Below, in pieces: positions 1 through 8,970 of a DNA stretch of 62,496 nucleotides. The position numbers were made by a program, and so were the translations under genes. The stretch's first letter is position 1. Every line of letters starts with the position of its first letter. Source of the stretch: Thiopseudomonas acetoxidans (GTDB taxonomy: Bacteria; Pseudomonadota; Gammaproteobacteria; Pseudomonadales; Pseudomonadaceae); assembly GCF_030362935.1 (NCBI RefSeq), contig NZ_JAUCDY010000015.1, forward strand, positions 1 through 62,496. The letters are read 5' to 3'. The notes under the pieces were generated by a model. That model saw nothing but the letters and a program-made list of their open reading frames with translations, had not been told where the DNA came from and made no database searches.

Positions 1-60
1 GCCAAGAACATTCTTGCGGTCGGGCATGGCCGTCCTGTAGAGGGAATCCCCGTCCTTTAG
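1..60 (+). mobile_element. tnpB: TnpB C-terminal end (IS200/IS605 family), cut by window edge
   Basis: Frame 1 reads the last 19 codons of a protein ending AKNILAVGHGRPVEGIPVL followed by TAG at 58-60. The A-K-N-I-L segment is the residue pattern that follows the third RuvC aspartate in TnpB proteins, and the G-I-P-V-L tail is common in IS605-type TnpB. TnpB is an RNA-guided nuclease carried by IS200/IS605 transposons. The rest of the gene lies upstream of the window, so whether it is intact cannot be judged. The assignment rests on a short tail plus the downstream hairpin. Confidence 0.7.
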
Positions 61-77
61 GGCGGGGAGGATGTCAA
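44..77 (+). mobile_element. IS200/IS605 right end with terminal hairpin (omega-RNA 3' region)
   Basis: Immediately overlapping the tnpB stop is an 8-bp stem, CCCCGTCC (48-55) with GGGCGGGG (60-67), closed by TTTA. A short tail, AGGATGTCAA, follows. This arrangement is typical of the right end of IS605-group elements, where the hairpin belongs to the omega-RNA and the bases just outside the element serve as guide. I place the element boundary near base 77 by memory of similar ends; it could be a few bases off. Confidence 0.6.
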
Positions 78-919
78 TAAGGGATAAGTAAAACAATTGC
101 CGCTACAGCCAAAGCAATGCCGAGCACGTTTACTCGATGTAGTTTTTCTTTGAATAGGGCAACACCTATTAAAGCACCCATACAGATGACGCCTATATTC
201 ATAGCGGTAAAGACAAGCGTGGGGTTTTCGGGAAAAGTTTGGTGGGCACGAATATAGGCATAGATATTGCCAAAATTAAGCAGTCCTAAAATTATGCCCG
301 CAGCCAGACTTGCTGGATGCCACTTGGTTTTGCGCACCAGCAGCCACAGCAAAAGCAGGCAGCCCGACAAGACAAAGCTAGCCAATAGACTGGCGGAAAA
401 TGCAGCGCCTGTTTTTGCCAGCTGTTTAAAGGTTACATCAATAACGCCATAACCCAGCCAGACTCCAATTAAAACCCATGCGGCTTGTTTGGTGTTTTTA
501 CGAGCGCTCTTGGTGGGTCGATAAATCAAACCCATTAATGCTGCCAGCGCCAGAGCTATGCCAGCAAATTTGCTCATGTTGAGTGGCTCAGCAAAAATCA
601 AAAAAGCCATTAACAGTGGGATAAATAAAGACAAACGCTGGGCCGCATCGCTTAATGCTATGCCTGCGTGGGCTACCGCTTTAGCCATAATTAAAAAAAC
701 ACTGGGCAGTAAAATGCCAAGGCTGATCAGCAATAGCCAGTGTATAGAAGGCTCTGCCAATACGGCGAGGTTGGGTTTAAGTAGCAGCAAAGTGAGGGCG
801 CTGGCAACGGCATAATTTACCAAAATACTTTGGGCAATTTGCAGGTTGTGAGAGCGTGCCAACTTAAGTAATACAGAGACGGCCACGCTGCAAGCAATGG
901 CACTAAAAAGCATTAACAT
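74..919 (-). CDS. EamA/DMT-family membrane transporter
   Basis: Inner-membrane protein of about 281 residues with roughly ten hydrophobic segments in two similar halves, as expected for the drug/metabolite transporter superfamily; the substrate cannot be read from sequence. I choose the ATG at 919 (M-L-M-L-F-S-A) because the open frame upstream of it is hydrophilic and runs into the divergent deaD promoter region. The stop codon (complement of 74-76) lies inside the apparent IS605 right end, so the last native residues may have been replaced by the insertion. The neighbouring gene deaD is divergent. Family call is secure, function unknown. Confidence 0.8.
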   Translation of the reverse strand: MLMLFSAIACSVAVSVLLKLARSHNLQIAQSILVNYAVASALTLLLLKPNLAVLAEPSIHWLLLISLGILLPSVFLIMAKAVAHAGIALSDAAQRLSLFIPLLMAFLIFAEPLNMSKFAGIALALAALMGLIYRPTKSARKNTKQAAWVLIGVWLGYGVIDVTFKQLAKTGAAFSASLLASFVLSGCLLLLWLLVRKTKWHPASLAAGIILGLLNFGNIYAYIRAHQTFPENPTLVFTAMNIGVICMGALIGVALFKEKLHRVNVLGIALAVAAIVLLIPY

Positions 920-970
920 AGGGTTCTTAAAATAATATTTATGAATCTTACTGCAGTTGGCTAAAAAAAT

Positions 971-979
971 TGCTATACT
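971..979 (+). promoter_or_regulatory. Candidate extended -10 promoter for deaD
   Basis: TGCTATACT fits an extended -10 element (TGn followed by TATACT), followed by a GC-rich discriminator. No good -35 is visible at normal spacing. A start near 986 would give a leader of about 200 nt before the deaD ATG. Inference from motif only. Confidence 0.4.
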
Positions 980-986
980 ACGCGCC

Positions 987-1001
987 GACTGGATACCAGT
1001 C
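987..1001 (+). promoter_or_regulatory. Hairpin at the 5' end of the deaD leader
   Basis: GACTGG (987-992) and CCAGTC (996-1001) form a perfect 6-bp stem with an ATA loop, just where transcription from the candidate promoter would begin. CTACGC (978-983) and GCGTAG (1024-1029) flank it as a second inverted pair. Long structured leaders are known for cold-shock DEAD-box helicase genes; here this is inference. Confidence 0.4.
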
Positions 1002-1189
1002 CCGTTCAGGATACTGCATTCTTGCGTAGTCACAAAGAAATACTTGGCTACGACTGCTCCCTAGACGTTTCACTCTCTTTTTATTTATCGCATTTACGCA
1101 AACACCCTACATAGTTGCCGGGTCGATCTTAGTGATCTTTCATGGGTATGCAATTTTCTTGGGTTTTTGCGCGTGCATATGAGGCAAAT

Positions 1190-2860
1190 ATGACCCAAGA
1201 AATTAGCAGCTTTGCTGCCCTAGGCATTGCTATGCCTATTCTCACCGCTATTGAAAAAGCAGGCTACGAAGAGCCTTCTCCTATTCAGAGCCAAGCCATC
1301 CCAATTATTATGGCAGGTCACGATATGATCGGTCAGGCGCAAACAGGTACGGGTAAGACTGCCGCGTTTGCGTTACCTATTTTGTCAAAAATTGATCCGC
1401 AGCGTAAAGAGCCGCAGGTGTTGGTATTGGCTCCTACTCGTGAGCTGGCTTTGCAAGTCTCTGAAGCGTTTGAAACCTTTTCAGCCAATATGCCGGGTGT
1501 TAGCGTAGTTGCTGTGTACGGCGGTGCGCCAATGGGCTTACAGTTGCGCGCTCTACGCCAAGGTGCACAGGTGATTGTTGCAACACCGGGCCGCTTGGTG
1601 GATCACCTGTCACGCAATGGTGGTTTACTGTCCAGCATTCAATACTTGGTACTGGATGAGGCGGATGAGATGCTCAAGCTCGGCTTTATGGATGACTTAG
1701 AACTTATTTTCAAAGCCATACCAGAAAAGCGTCAGACGGTATTGTTCTCTGCGACTGTACCTAATTCCATTCGTGCTATTGCACAAAAACATTTGCGTGA
1801 ACCTAAGCAGGTGCAAATTGCCAGCAAAACGCAAACGGTTGAAAGTATTGAACAGGCACACATCATGGTGCATAACGACCAGAAAACGAACGCCATTTTG
1901 CGTTTGCTGGAAGTTGAAGATTTTGATGCGGTTATCGCTTTTGTACGTACTAAACAACAAACCCTCGACCTTGCCTCGCAACTGCAGGATAAAGGCTACA
2001 AGGTTGCTGCACTTAATGGTGATATCGCGCAAAACCATCGTGAGCAGGTGGTTGATTCATTAAAGGATGGACGTTTAGATATCGTTGTGGCTACCGACGT
2101 AGCGGCGCGTGGTCTTGATGTGCCGCGTATTACGCACGTGCTTAACGTAGACATGCCTTATGACCCAGAGTCCTATGTGCACCGTATTGGTCGTACAGGT
2201 CGTGCAGGCCGCACGGGCCGTGCGCTTTTGTTGGTAACGCCGCGTGAGCGTCGTATGCTGCAAGTGGTTGAACGCGTCATTAAGCAAAAAATTGTTGAAA
2301 TGAAGCTGCCCGATGCACAAACCTTGTTGACCGCGCGGATTAATAATCTACAGGCTGATTTACAGCCACGTTTTGAGCGCGCGCAACAGCATCAGTCATT
2401 GCTCGATACACTGGTCAATAAACTGGGTTGTGAAGTTCAGGATATTGCTTTGGCGTTGCTGTCCAAGTTAACTGAAGGTCAGGCCTTTGATGTGCAGGGT
2501 ATTGAGCGTGAATATCCAGTTAATCAGGTGGCTGCACGTGGTGAGCGCACGCAAGAACGTCGCGGTCAATCAGCTGGAGGTGAGCACCGCCGTGAGCGTC
2601 GTAGCTCGCCTATGTTGGATCAGGCGCGCGTACGTTGTCGTACAGCCTTAGGTACACGTGACGGTATTGCAGCACGCAATTTGTTAGGTGCTATTCTTAA
2701 TGAAGGCGGCTTAGCTAAAGAAGCGATTGGTCGTATTCAGATTAGAGACAACTTTAGCTTAGTAGAGCTGCCGGAAGAAGGTTTAGAACGTATCTTGGGT
2801 AAGCTTAAAGACACGCGTGTAGCGGGTAAGGCGCTTAAGTTACGTCGTTATCATGAGTAA
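1190..2860 (+). CDS. deaD: ATP-dependent DEAD-box RNA helicase DeaD/CsdA
   Basis: Unwinds structured RNA in the cytoplasm, chiefly in ribosome assembly and mRNA turnover at low temperature. The product (556 residues) shows the Q motif, Walker A (AQTGTGKT), PTRELA, DEAD box (VLDEADEML), SAT, and the C-terminal HRIGRTGRAGRTGRA motif. It is followed by a basic Arg-rich linker and a DbpA-like RNA-binding domain near the end. The frame is open from 1142, but the ATG at 1190 is preceded by GAGG at 1181-1184 and begins the usual MTQEISSFAALG, so I use it. Long leader upstream and an intrinsic terminator downstream suggest a single-gene unit. Confidence 0.95.
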   Translation: MTQEISSFAALGIAMPILTAIEKAGYEEPSPIQSQAIPIIMAGHDMIGQAQTGTGKTAAFALPILSKIDPQRKEPQVLVLAPTRELALQVSEAFETFSANMPGVSVVAVYGGAPMGLQLRALRQGAQVIVATPGRLVDHLSRNGGLLSSIQYLVLDEADEMLKLGFMDDLELIFKAIPEKRQTVLFSATVPNSIRAIAQKHLREPKQVQIASKTQTVESIEQAHIMVHNDQKTNAILRLLEVEDFDAVIAFVRTKQQTLDLASQLQDKGYKVAALNGDIAQNHREQVVDSLKDGRLDIVVATDVAARGLDVPRITHVLNVDMPYDPESYVHRIGRTGRAGRTGRALLLVTPRERRMLQVVERVIKQKIVEMKLPDAQTLLTARINNLQADLQPRFERAQQHQSLLDTLVNKLGCEVQDIALALLSKLTEGQAFDVQGIEREYPVNQVAARGERTQERRGQSAGGEHRRERRSSPMLDQARVRCRTALGTRDGIAARNLLGAILNEGGLAKEAIGRIQIRDNFSLVELPEEGLERILGKLKDTRVAGKALKLRRYHE

Positions 2861-2912
2861 TACTACTTTTTACAAACCACTATTTGCTTAGTGGGTGTAA
2901 ATGTTAAAGTAA

Positions 2913-2942
2913 CGAGCAGCCTAAAAACTGCTCGTTTTTTTT
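2913..2942 (+). terminator. Rho-independent terminator after deaD
   Basis: Seven-bp perfect stem CGAGCAG/CTGCTCG with an 8-nt loop, followed by eight T residues. It sits 52 bp after the deaD stop. Confidence 0.85.
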
Positions 2943-2953
2943 GAGAGAGAATC

Positions 2954-3730
2954 ATGCCGCTACGTATTTGTATCCTTCAAGCTGATGATTTACATCCAGA
3001 TTTAGAAAGCCAATACCATAGTTTTGGTCAGATGTTTGAACGTCTGTTAGCTCAGCAGGCACTTCCGGTGCGCTGCGAGGTTTATAATGTGGTAGCGCAA
3101 CAGTATCCTGATGATAGCAGTCAGTACGATGCATTTTTGGTTACGGGCAGCAAAGCAGATTCTTTTGCTATGGATGCTTGGATTGTGCGTTTGCGTGAAT
3201 ACTTGCAGCAACGTTATCAGCAGGGTGATGTGTTGCTTGGCGTGTGCTTTGGTCACCAAATATTAGCTCTAGTTTTGGGCGGCTTGACTGAACGAGCAAG
3301 TCAAGGCTGGGGTGTTGGTGTGCATTGTTATCAGGTGCTTAATGCACCTGTGGCAGGTTTGGACGTCCCGCAGCAGTTACAGCTACTTATCAGTCATAGA
3401 GATCAGGTGACTCGCTTGCCAGAGCAGGCTGTACGCATTGCTAGCAGCGAATTTTGCCCTAATGCAGCTTATGTGGTGGGTGAGCAGGTGCTTTGTTTTC
3501 AGGGGCATCCTGAGTTTACTCACGACTTTTCCCGTGCATTATTGAATTTGCGCCGCTCAATCTATTCGCCAGAGTTTTATGCACAATGCTTGGCTAGCTT
3601 AGAGCAGCAGCACGACGGCAGAGTTGTCGCTGGGTGGATGGCAGAGTTTGTCGCACAAGCACGGCGCAATAAGTTGCGGCAGACCCGATCAGGGCTATGT
3701 CAGCAGAGCGGAGACTGTGCTAGTCCTTAA
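2954..3730 (+). CDS. Class I glutamine amidotransferase-like protein
   Basis: A 258-residue cytoplasmic protein of the GATase1 fold, resembling the GMP-synthase-like stand-alone amidotransferases (YfeJ type). The nucleophile elbow is G-V-C-F-G-H-Q with Cys98, and the F-Q-G-H-P-E-F motif carries the catalytic His-Glu pair. It presumably hydrolyses glutamine or a gamma-glutamyl substrate; the acceptor is not evident. The ATG at 2954 is preceded by GAGAGA. The basic last 25 residues overlap, tail to tail, the last 11 bp of the convergent lipoprotein gene. Confidence 0.85.
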   Translation: MPLRICILQADDLHPDLESQYHSFGQMFERLLAQQALPVRCEVYNVVAQQYPDDSSQYDAFLVTGSKADSFAMDAWIVRLREYLQQRYQQGDVLLGVCFGHQILALVLGGLTERASQGWGVGVHCYQVLNAPVAGLDVPQQLQLLISHRDQVTRLPEQAVRIASSEFCPNAAYVVGEQVLCFQGHPEFTHDFSRALLNLRRSIYSPEFYAQCLASLEQQHDGRVVAGWMAEFVAQARRNKLRQTRSGLCQQSGDCASP

Positions 3731-4217
3731 GAAACTCACCGGGAATAATGTTGCCGTTGCGAGTCACTTTAACTTTTTTCTTAAACAGTAAGCCGGTCTT
3801 TACTTGCGCTTGTAGTGAATAGTTAATTTTTTGGTCGGGCTTTTCAAGTAGGCGAACGAGGGTGCGTATATGTCGCCATATGTTTGTTTGCACAGGCACA
3901 TCGAAATAAGCATGACCGTGGGCTGGTACGGTTATCCATTTATTATTTTTGCCTTTGCCTAAGGGGACGTCGTTTAAATGAATTTCGTACTCAATGCCGC
4001 GAACGGGCAGGTTACTGCTGTTGGGGTTGTCGATACGAAAATACAGTTTGAAATGCTGCTCCAGCAAGCGTGCCTGAATCACTTCAACATCAACCAACTG
4101 TACGCTTGGTTCTTCAAAATTAGTGCTAAACCAAGTGCTGCAACCGCTAGTCAGATTCGCTACAAGCACAAACAAAAATGCAGTTTTCCATTTGCCCAGG
4201 ATGTTAGTGGTCACCAT
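3720..4217 (-). CDS. LEA type 2 / WHy-domain lipoprotein
   Basis: A 165-residue protein with a lipoprotein signal peptide: charged start, hydrophobic core, and lipobox L-T-S-G-C with Cys26 as the lipidated residue. The mature part (about 35-155) has the pattern of the water stress and hypersensitive response domain found in bacterial LEA14-like proteins, with the central N-P-N-S-S-N-L-P-V-R-G segment. Such proteins are associated with desiccation or envelope stress, but no specific function is established here. It is probably envelope-anchored. Convergent with the amidotransferase gene. Confidence 0.75.
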   Translation of the reverse strand: MVTTNILGKWKTAFLFVLVANLTSGCSTWFSTNFEEPSVQLVDVEVIQARLLEQHFKLYFRIDNPNSSNLPVRGIEYEIHLNDVPLGKGKNNKWITVPAHGHAYFDVPVQTNIWRHIRTLVRLLEKPDQKINYSLQAQVKTGLLFKKKVKVTRNGNIIPGEFLKD

Positions 4218-4444
4218 TTTTAAAACCTTCTGTGATTAAATGCTGTCAGCGGCGCTTGTTAGGCTTGGGTAAAATACGAGCATAATTGAAAACATGCAAC
4301 ATTGGTTGTATTTTACAGCATGAGACATGCTTGGCGGCTCACAGTTTTGCTTTGCCGTATGGTACGGGCTATTGAGATACAGTTTAAGTTGGTTCTGCAA
4401 ATGGTTTGTTAAACCATCGCTGTGGTTGAATGAGGGAGTGTCAC

Positions 4445-4963
4445 ATGGAGTATTTTGAGATAGCTTTTGCAGGACAAATTGTTCTGGGAGCCGAACTTGA
4501 GCAAACCAAGCAGGGAGTGCAGCGCCTGTTTAATGCGAATGAGCAGCTTATGGAGCAGCTTTTTTCAGGTCGCCGTGTGGTGATTAAGCAAAAGGTGGAT
4601 CAAGCAACAGCGCTTAAATACCAAAAAGCCTTTGCTGCCGCTGGTGCAATACTCGAAGTACGAAAAATTGAATCAGACAGTGTAGAATCTGCTGCTGTGC
4701 CAGCGGCAAGTAAGCCGAGTACGCGCAGCGGTGCAGAGGTTGTGCCGCGTGATGCATATATGGCGGCGTTTACTCATGTGCAAGCACCAGACTTTGCTAT
4801 AGCACCCGTGGGGTCTGACCTAGTCGAGTATCAAGAGCAGCCAGAATTTGATGTTGATATTTCTGCGATGAGCTTAGCGCCAGTGGGCAGCGATATGGGG
4901 CATCAACCAGCGCCGCAGGATGTTTTGGTGCCTGATATTTCCCATATCAAACTGGCTGACTAG
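4445..4963 (+). CDS. Conserved hypothetical protein
   Basis: A 172-residue soluble protein. I start at the ATG at 4445, preceded by GAGGGAG at good spacing; an upstream in-frame start at 4430 overlaps that ribosome binding site. Residues 1-75 form a compact mixed alpha/beta module (FEIAFAGQIVLGAEL ... VVIKQKVDQATALKYQKAF ... LEVRK) that I remember from several Pseudomonas proteins, but I cannot name it. The remainder is acidic, low-complexity and Pro/Ala-rich with a repeated APVGSD motif at two places. No signal peptide or membrane segment is seen. It is convergent with the chemoreceptor gene, 18 bp away. Confidence 0.7.
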   Translation: MEYFEIAFAGQIVLGAELEQTKQGVQRLFNANEQLMEQLFSGRRVVIKQKVDQATALKYQKAFAAAGAILEVRKIESDSVESAAVPAASKPSTRSGAEVVPRDAYMAAFTHVQAPDFAIAPVGSDLVEYQEQPEFDVDISAMSLAPVGSDMGHQPAPQDVLVPDISHIKLAD

Positions 4964-4981
4964 AGCCTGTCGCCCAAACTA

Positions 4982-6607
4982 TTAAGTTTTGAAGCTACCC
5001 ACTTGAGCCTGTAGCTGCTCCGCCAGTTGTGCCAGTTCTTGGCTGGCACTGTTGGTAAGGCCAGCATTTTGGCTTACCTTTTGGGTGATGTCGTTAATAT
5101 TATTGATGTTACGATCGATTTCTTCGGCAACGGCGGATTGCTGTTCGGCAGCGCTAGCAATATTGGCGTTCATATCCGTAATGCGCGTTACAGCAGTCGA
5201 TATTTTCGCTAATGCCGCTTGCGCCTCATGCACATGGGTTACGCTTTCAGTGGTTTGGTTGCGCCCTTGCTGCATGCTGGTGGTTGCTTGGCTAACCCCT
5301 TGCTGCAGCTTTACGATCATGTCATGAATTTCTTGTGTAGAACCTTGGGTGCGCTGGGCAAGGTTGCGCACTTCATCAGCAACCACGGCAAAGCCACGTC
5401 CCTGTTCGCCCGCACGAGCCGCTTCAATGGCAGCGTTGAGGGCTAATAGATTGGTTTGCTCGGCAATGCCACCAATAACATCCAAAATGCTATCAATTTG
5501 TTCACTGTCGCTGCGTACTTGCTCCATTAGATTTGCCGCCGCAGTAACTAGGTTGGCGAGCATATCAATACTTGAGCCAGTGTTGCCGACCACGGTTCTA
5601 CCTAGCAGGGTTTCGGCATCGGCCTCTTGCGCTGCTGCAGATGCCAGTAAGGCATTTTGTGCAACATCTTGCACAGTGGCTGTCATTTCATGCATGGCTG
5701 TTGCTACTTGCTCAGTTTCTTGACGTTGGTTGTGTACTAGTTGGTTGGATTGTGCGGTGACTTGTGCCAATTGCTCAGCCGCATGCGCTACTTGCTGGGT
5801 AGACTGCGATACATCTTTGACTAATAAATGTACTTTTTCGATAAAGGTATTAATGCTGTGGGTCATTTGTGCGATTTCGTCATTACCGTGTAACGTCAGG
5901 CGTTGCGTCAAGTCACCATCACCCTGTGACAGGTTATCCACCATTTTATGGGTAACAAAAATTCGCTGCAGAACCATTCGAATAATAGTGGCATTGAGTA
6001 ATAAAATAATTACTACAGCTAAACCGCCAATCACCAAGCCGCTAATAAAGGTTGAGGTAACCTGTTCTTGGACGTGGTTGTGGGCCAGTGTTGTTTGTTC
6101 GCGCTCTTGTTCAATCAATTCATCTAGCGTTACGCGTATCACACGCCAAGTGGGCTGTTCTTGGCTGGCGAGCAGTTGCGAGGCCAGGGCAACTTGGTTT
6201 TGTTCAGCCAGATCATGCACTTCTCTACGTACCGCCAAAGAGCTTTGCCAGTTTTGTTCGATTTGTTTGAGTTGTTGAGCGAGTTTTTCATCGGTGTTGT
6301 CTGATGTTTTGCGGTACAGCTCAAAAGCGTTAGAAAACTTGTTGTTCGACTCTTCGAGCATTTTTGCAGGCGTTTTTAGTTCAGGATTAAAAACTTTGTT
6401 GCGAATAGAGAGGCCAGCCAGAGCACCGTAACCGTACATGGTGTGCAAGCTTTCTAATCGTGCTTGGTTAAAATTAATATAGTGCGTAAAGTCATCACTG
6501 ATTTGCTGCACGCCACTTAATGTAAAACCAAGTGCTGCACCAATGAGCGCAATTGTCACTATAATGGCGGCGGTCATTTTTCCTTTAATGCTGGTTAGAG
6601 CTAACAT
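4982..6607 (-). CDS. Methyl-accepting chemotaxis protein
   Basis: A 541-residue chemoreceptor. Transmembrane segment 1 is at about 12-32, followed by a periplasmic four-helix-bundle-like domain (about 33-188), transmembrane segment 2 (about 189-210), a HAMP domain, and a long coiled-coil signalling domain. The signalling hairpin contains the conserved EQTNLLALNAAIEAARAGEQ stretch and the VVADEVRNLAQRT tip that contacts CheA and CheW. The ligand is unknown. No C-terminal CheR-binding pentapeptide is visible; it ends VGSFKT. It is monocistronic by context. Confidence 0.9.
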   Translation of the reverse strand: MLALTSIKGKMTAAIIVTIALIGAALGFTLSGVQQISDDFTHYINFNQARLESLHTMYGYGALAGLSIRNKVFNPELKTPAKMLEESNNKFSNAFELYRKTSDNTDEKLAQQLKQIEQNWQSSLAVRREVHDLAEQNQVALASQLLASQEQPTWRVIRVTLDELIEQEREQTTLAHNHVQEQVTSTFISGLVIGGLAVVIILLLNATIIRMVLQRIFVTHKMVDNLSQGDGDLTQRLTLHGNDEIAQMTHSINTFIEKVHLLVKDVSQSTQQVAHAAEQLAQVTAQSNQLVHNQRQETEQVATAMHEMTATVQDVAQNALLASAAAQEADAETLLGRTVVGNTGSSIDMLANLVTAAANLMEQVRSDSEQIDSILDVIGGIAEQTNLLALNAAIEAARAGEQGRGFAVVADEVRNLAQRTQGSTQEIHDMIVKLQQGVSQATTSMQQGRNQTTESVTHVHEAQAALAKISTAVTRITDMNANIASAAEQQSAVAEEIDRNINNINDITQKVSQNAGLTNSASQELAQLAEQLQAQVGSFKT

Positions 6608-6816
6608 GTCTCACCTTTTTGCGAACGAGCTATGTTTTTGTATCGGATGGTTTGGCCGAAACTTTATTTTTACCTGTTTAGCAGATTATTAATGATTTAA
6701 ATGCTTAACGAGCGTGTTGGGCAGCACATAGCAGTTTTCCGGTAACAGATGGTTTGTGGGCTAGGATATTAATATCTTATTGGTGGTGGTTTTTTGTCTA
6801 TGGTCAAGGATTTTTA

Positions 6817-8958
6817 ATGCTAAGCGCAGAGCTAAAAAACGTAATTCAAAAGGCTTATACAACCTTTCTTGAGAAGAAATCCTTAACAGCACGTTACGGA
6901 CAAAAAATGATGATCGCTGAGGTGGCGAGAAATTTTGCTGACATTAGTACTGACGAGCAAGAGCAGCCCGCCGAAGCAGTTGTAGCCGCTATTGAGGCTG
7001 GTACCGGAACGGGGAAAACCGTTGCCTATAGCATTGCTGCGATACCCTTAGCCCAGCATGCGGAAAAACAGCTGGTTATTTCTACGGCTACCGTGGCCCT
7101 GCAGGAGCAGATTGTAAATAAAGATTTACCCGATCTGATTGCTAATAGCGGCCTGCAGTTTAGTTTTGCTTTAGCTAAGGGGCGGGGCAGATACCTGTGT
7201 TTGCATAAGCTCGATAGGCATTTAGAAAGCCAGGGCAAACAAAGCGCAATGTCTGATTTTTTCGCCGAGGATGGATATGCCATAGACGTCAATGCTGAGC
7301 AGCATCAGCTGTTTCAAGACATGATGGAAAAACTAGCAGCTGGACACTGGGATGGCGACCGTGATAATTGGGCGCAGGTCTTAGAAGAACCAACTTGGAG
7401 CTTGCTGACTACCGACCATATCCAGTGTGCTGGGCGACGTTGCAGTCACTACCAAAACTGCGCTTTTTATAAGGCACGTGATGGCTTGGATAAAACTGAT
7501 GTTATCGTAACTAACCACGATATGGTGTTGGCGGATTTGGCGCTGGGTGGTGGCAAGGTGCTGCCAGAACCGAGCAAAACACTGTACATTTTTGATGAAG
7601 CGCACCATCTGCCAGATAAGGCCATTAGCCACTTTGCACATTTTACTCGCTTAAAAGCCACGCGTGATTGGCTAACTCAGGTCAGCAAGAGCGCAACCAA
7701 AAGCATTAAGCAGTATGTTTTGATGGGTGAGCTAGGGCGGTTGATGGAGCAGGTTCCAGAGCTGGCTAAACAGCTGCATGAGCAACAACAACTGATTTTT
7801 ATTACTTGTGAGCAGTTGGCTGATTTTAAACCCAGCACTGAATATGAAGGCTATGAAAGACCACGTTATCGCTTCGTTGACGGGATAGTGCCTGAGGGGT
7901 TGCGTGAACAGGGTATTGAGCTGAAAAAGGGGTTTGAGCAATTAACTGACAAACTGGCGCGCATTAATGAGCTGTTGAAAAAAGTGCTTGAGGATGAGCT
8001 GGGCTTAGGTATTGACCGTAATACGGCTGAGCAGTGGCTGCCCTATTTTGGTAGTCTGTTTGCGCGTGCTGAGGGTAACTTTAATCTGTGGGCTGTCTTT
8101 ACTGCTGAGGATAAATCAGGCGCACCGCCTACCGCACGTTGGATGGCGTTGGCTGATTCGGGGGCCGGAGTCGATATTGAGGTCTGTGCCAGTCCGATTT
8201 TGGCGGCTGATACATTGCGCGCTAATCTGTGGTATCGCGCCAGTGGCGTAGTTTTAACCTCGGCGACATTAACCGCACTGGGAAGCTTTGAACGTTTTCG
8301 TATGCGCGCGGGTTTGCTGCAGAGTGCTAAGACGGTGGCGGTTCCCAGTCCGTTTAATTTTGCCAAGGCCGGATTATTACGCGTACCAGATCTTGGGGTT
8401 GATGTCAGAGATGTGCAGGCGCATAGCATGGCAATTGTGCGTGAGCTGCCCAAGTTATTAGAAAGCGCCCGGGGTGCTCTGGTGTTGTTTTCTTCGCGCA
8501 AACAAATGCAGGACGTTTTTGAATCATTAGATAGAGAATGGCGCAAGCGGGTTTTAATGCAGGGGCGCTTGTCACGGCAGGAAACAATTGCCAAGCATAA
8601 AACCAATGTGGATGAAGGTCATCATAGCGTGCTATTTGGTTTAGCGAGCTTTGCCGAAGGAATTGATTTGCCGGGATCCTATTGTGAGCATGTGGTCATT
8701 GCCAAAATTCCTTTTGCCGTACCGGACGAACCCGTAGAGGCGGCTTTGGCTGAGTGGATTGAGGCCCGTGGAGGTAATCCGTTTATGGAAATTACGGTAC
8801 CTGATGCTTCATTAAAGCTGGTGCAGGCCTGTGGGCGTTTGCTACGTAGTGAAACAGATACAGGTCAGATTACTATTTTGGATCGCCGTTTAGTGACTCA
8901 GCGTTACGGCAAGGCAATTTTGAACTCTTTGCCGGCTTTTACGCAGCAGCTGACGTGA
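6817..8958 (+). CDS. dinG: ATP-dependent DNA helicase DinG
   Basis: An XPD-like superfamily 2, 5'-3' DNA helicase that resolves R-loops and other structured DNA. The 713-residue length matches DinG (about 716 in E. coli). Walker A is G-T-G-T-G-K-T and the DEAH-type Walker B is F-D-E-A-H-H. The four iron-sulphur cysteines are present: one in the Y-L-C-L-H segment and three in CAGRRCSHYQNC. The C-terminal half carries the Q-x-x-G-R-x-x-R-type motif VI (QACGRLLRS). I use the ATG at 6817, preceded by AAGGA; the frame is open from 6754. The following hydrolase gene begins only 12 bp after the stop. Confidence 0.95.
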   Translation: MLSAELKNVIQKAYTTFLEKKSLTARYGQKMMIAEVARNFADISTDEQEQPAEAVVAAIEAGTGTGKTVAYSIAAIPLAQHAEKQLVISTATVALQEQIVNKDLPDLIANSGLQFSFALAKGRGRYLCLHKLDRHLESQGKQSAMSDFFAEDGYAIDVNAEQHQLFQDMMEKLAAGHWDGDRDNWAQVLEEPTWSLLTTDHIQCAGRRCSHYQNCAFYKARDGLDKTDVIVTNHDMVLADLALGGGKVLPEPSKTLYIFDEAHHLPDKAISHFAHFTRLKATRDWLTQVSKSATKSIKQYVLMGELGRLMEQVPELAKQLHEQQQLIFITCEQLADFKPSTEYEGYERPRYRFVDGIVPEGLREQGIELKKGFEQLTDKLARINELLKKVLEDELGLGIDRNTAEQWLPYFGSLFARAEGNFNLWAVFTAEDKSGAPPTARWMALADSGAGVDIEVCASPILAADTLRANLWYRASGVVLTSATLTALGSFERFRMRAGLLQSAKTVAVPSPFNFAKAGLLRVPDLGVDVRDVQAHSMAIVRELPKLLESARGALVLFSSRKQMQDVFESLDREWRKRVLMQGRLSRQETIAKHKTNVDEGHHSVLFGLASFAEGIDLPGSYCEHVVIAKIPFAVPDEPVEAALAEWIEARGGNPFMEITVPDASLKLVQACGRLLRSETDTGQITILDRRLVTQRYGKAILNSLPAFTQQLT

Positions 8959-8970
8959 TAGGTGGTATGG

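Noticed and set aside
5730..6278. Open frame antisense to the first chemoreceptor gene
   Set aside because: Cys- and Ser-rich low-information translation, a shadow of the helical receptor codons.
8043..8606. Open frame antisense to dinG
   Set aside because: No recognisable protein features and fully covered by dinG.
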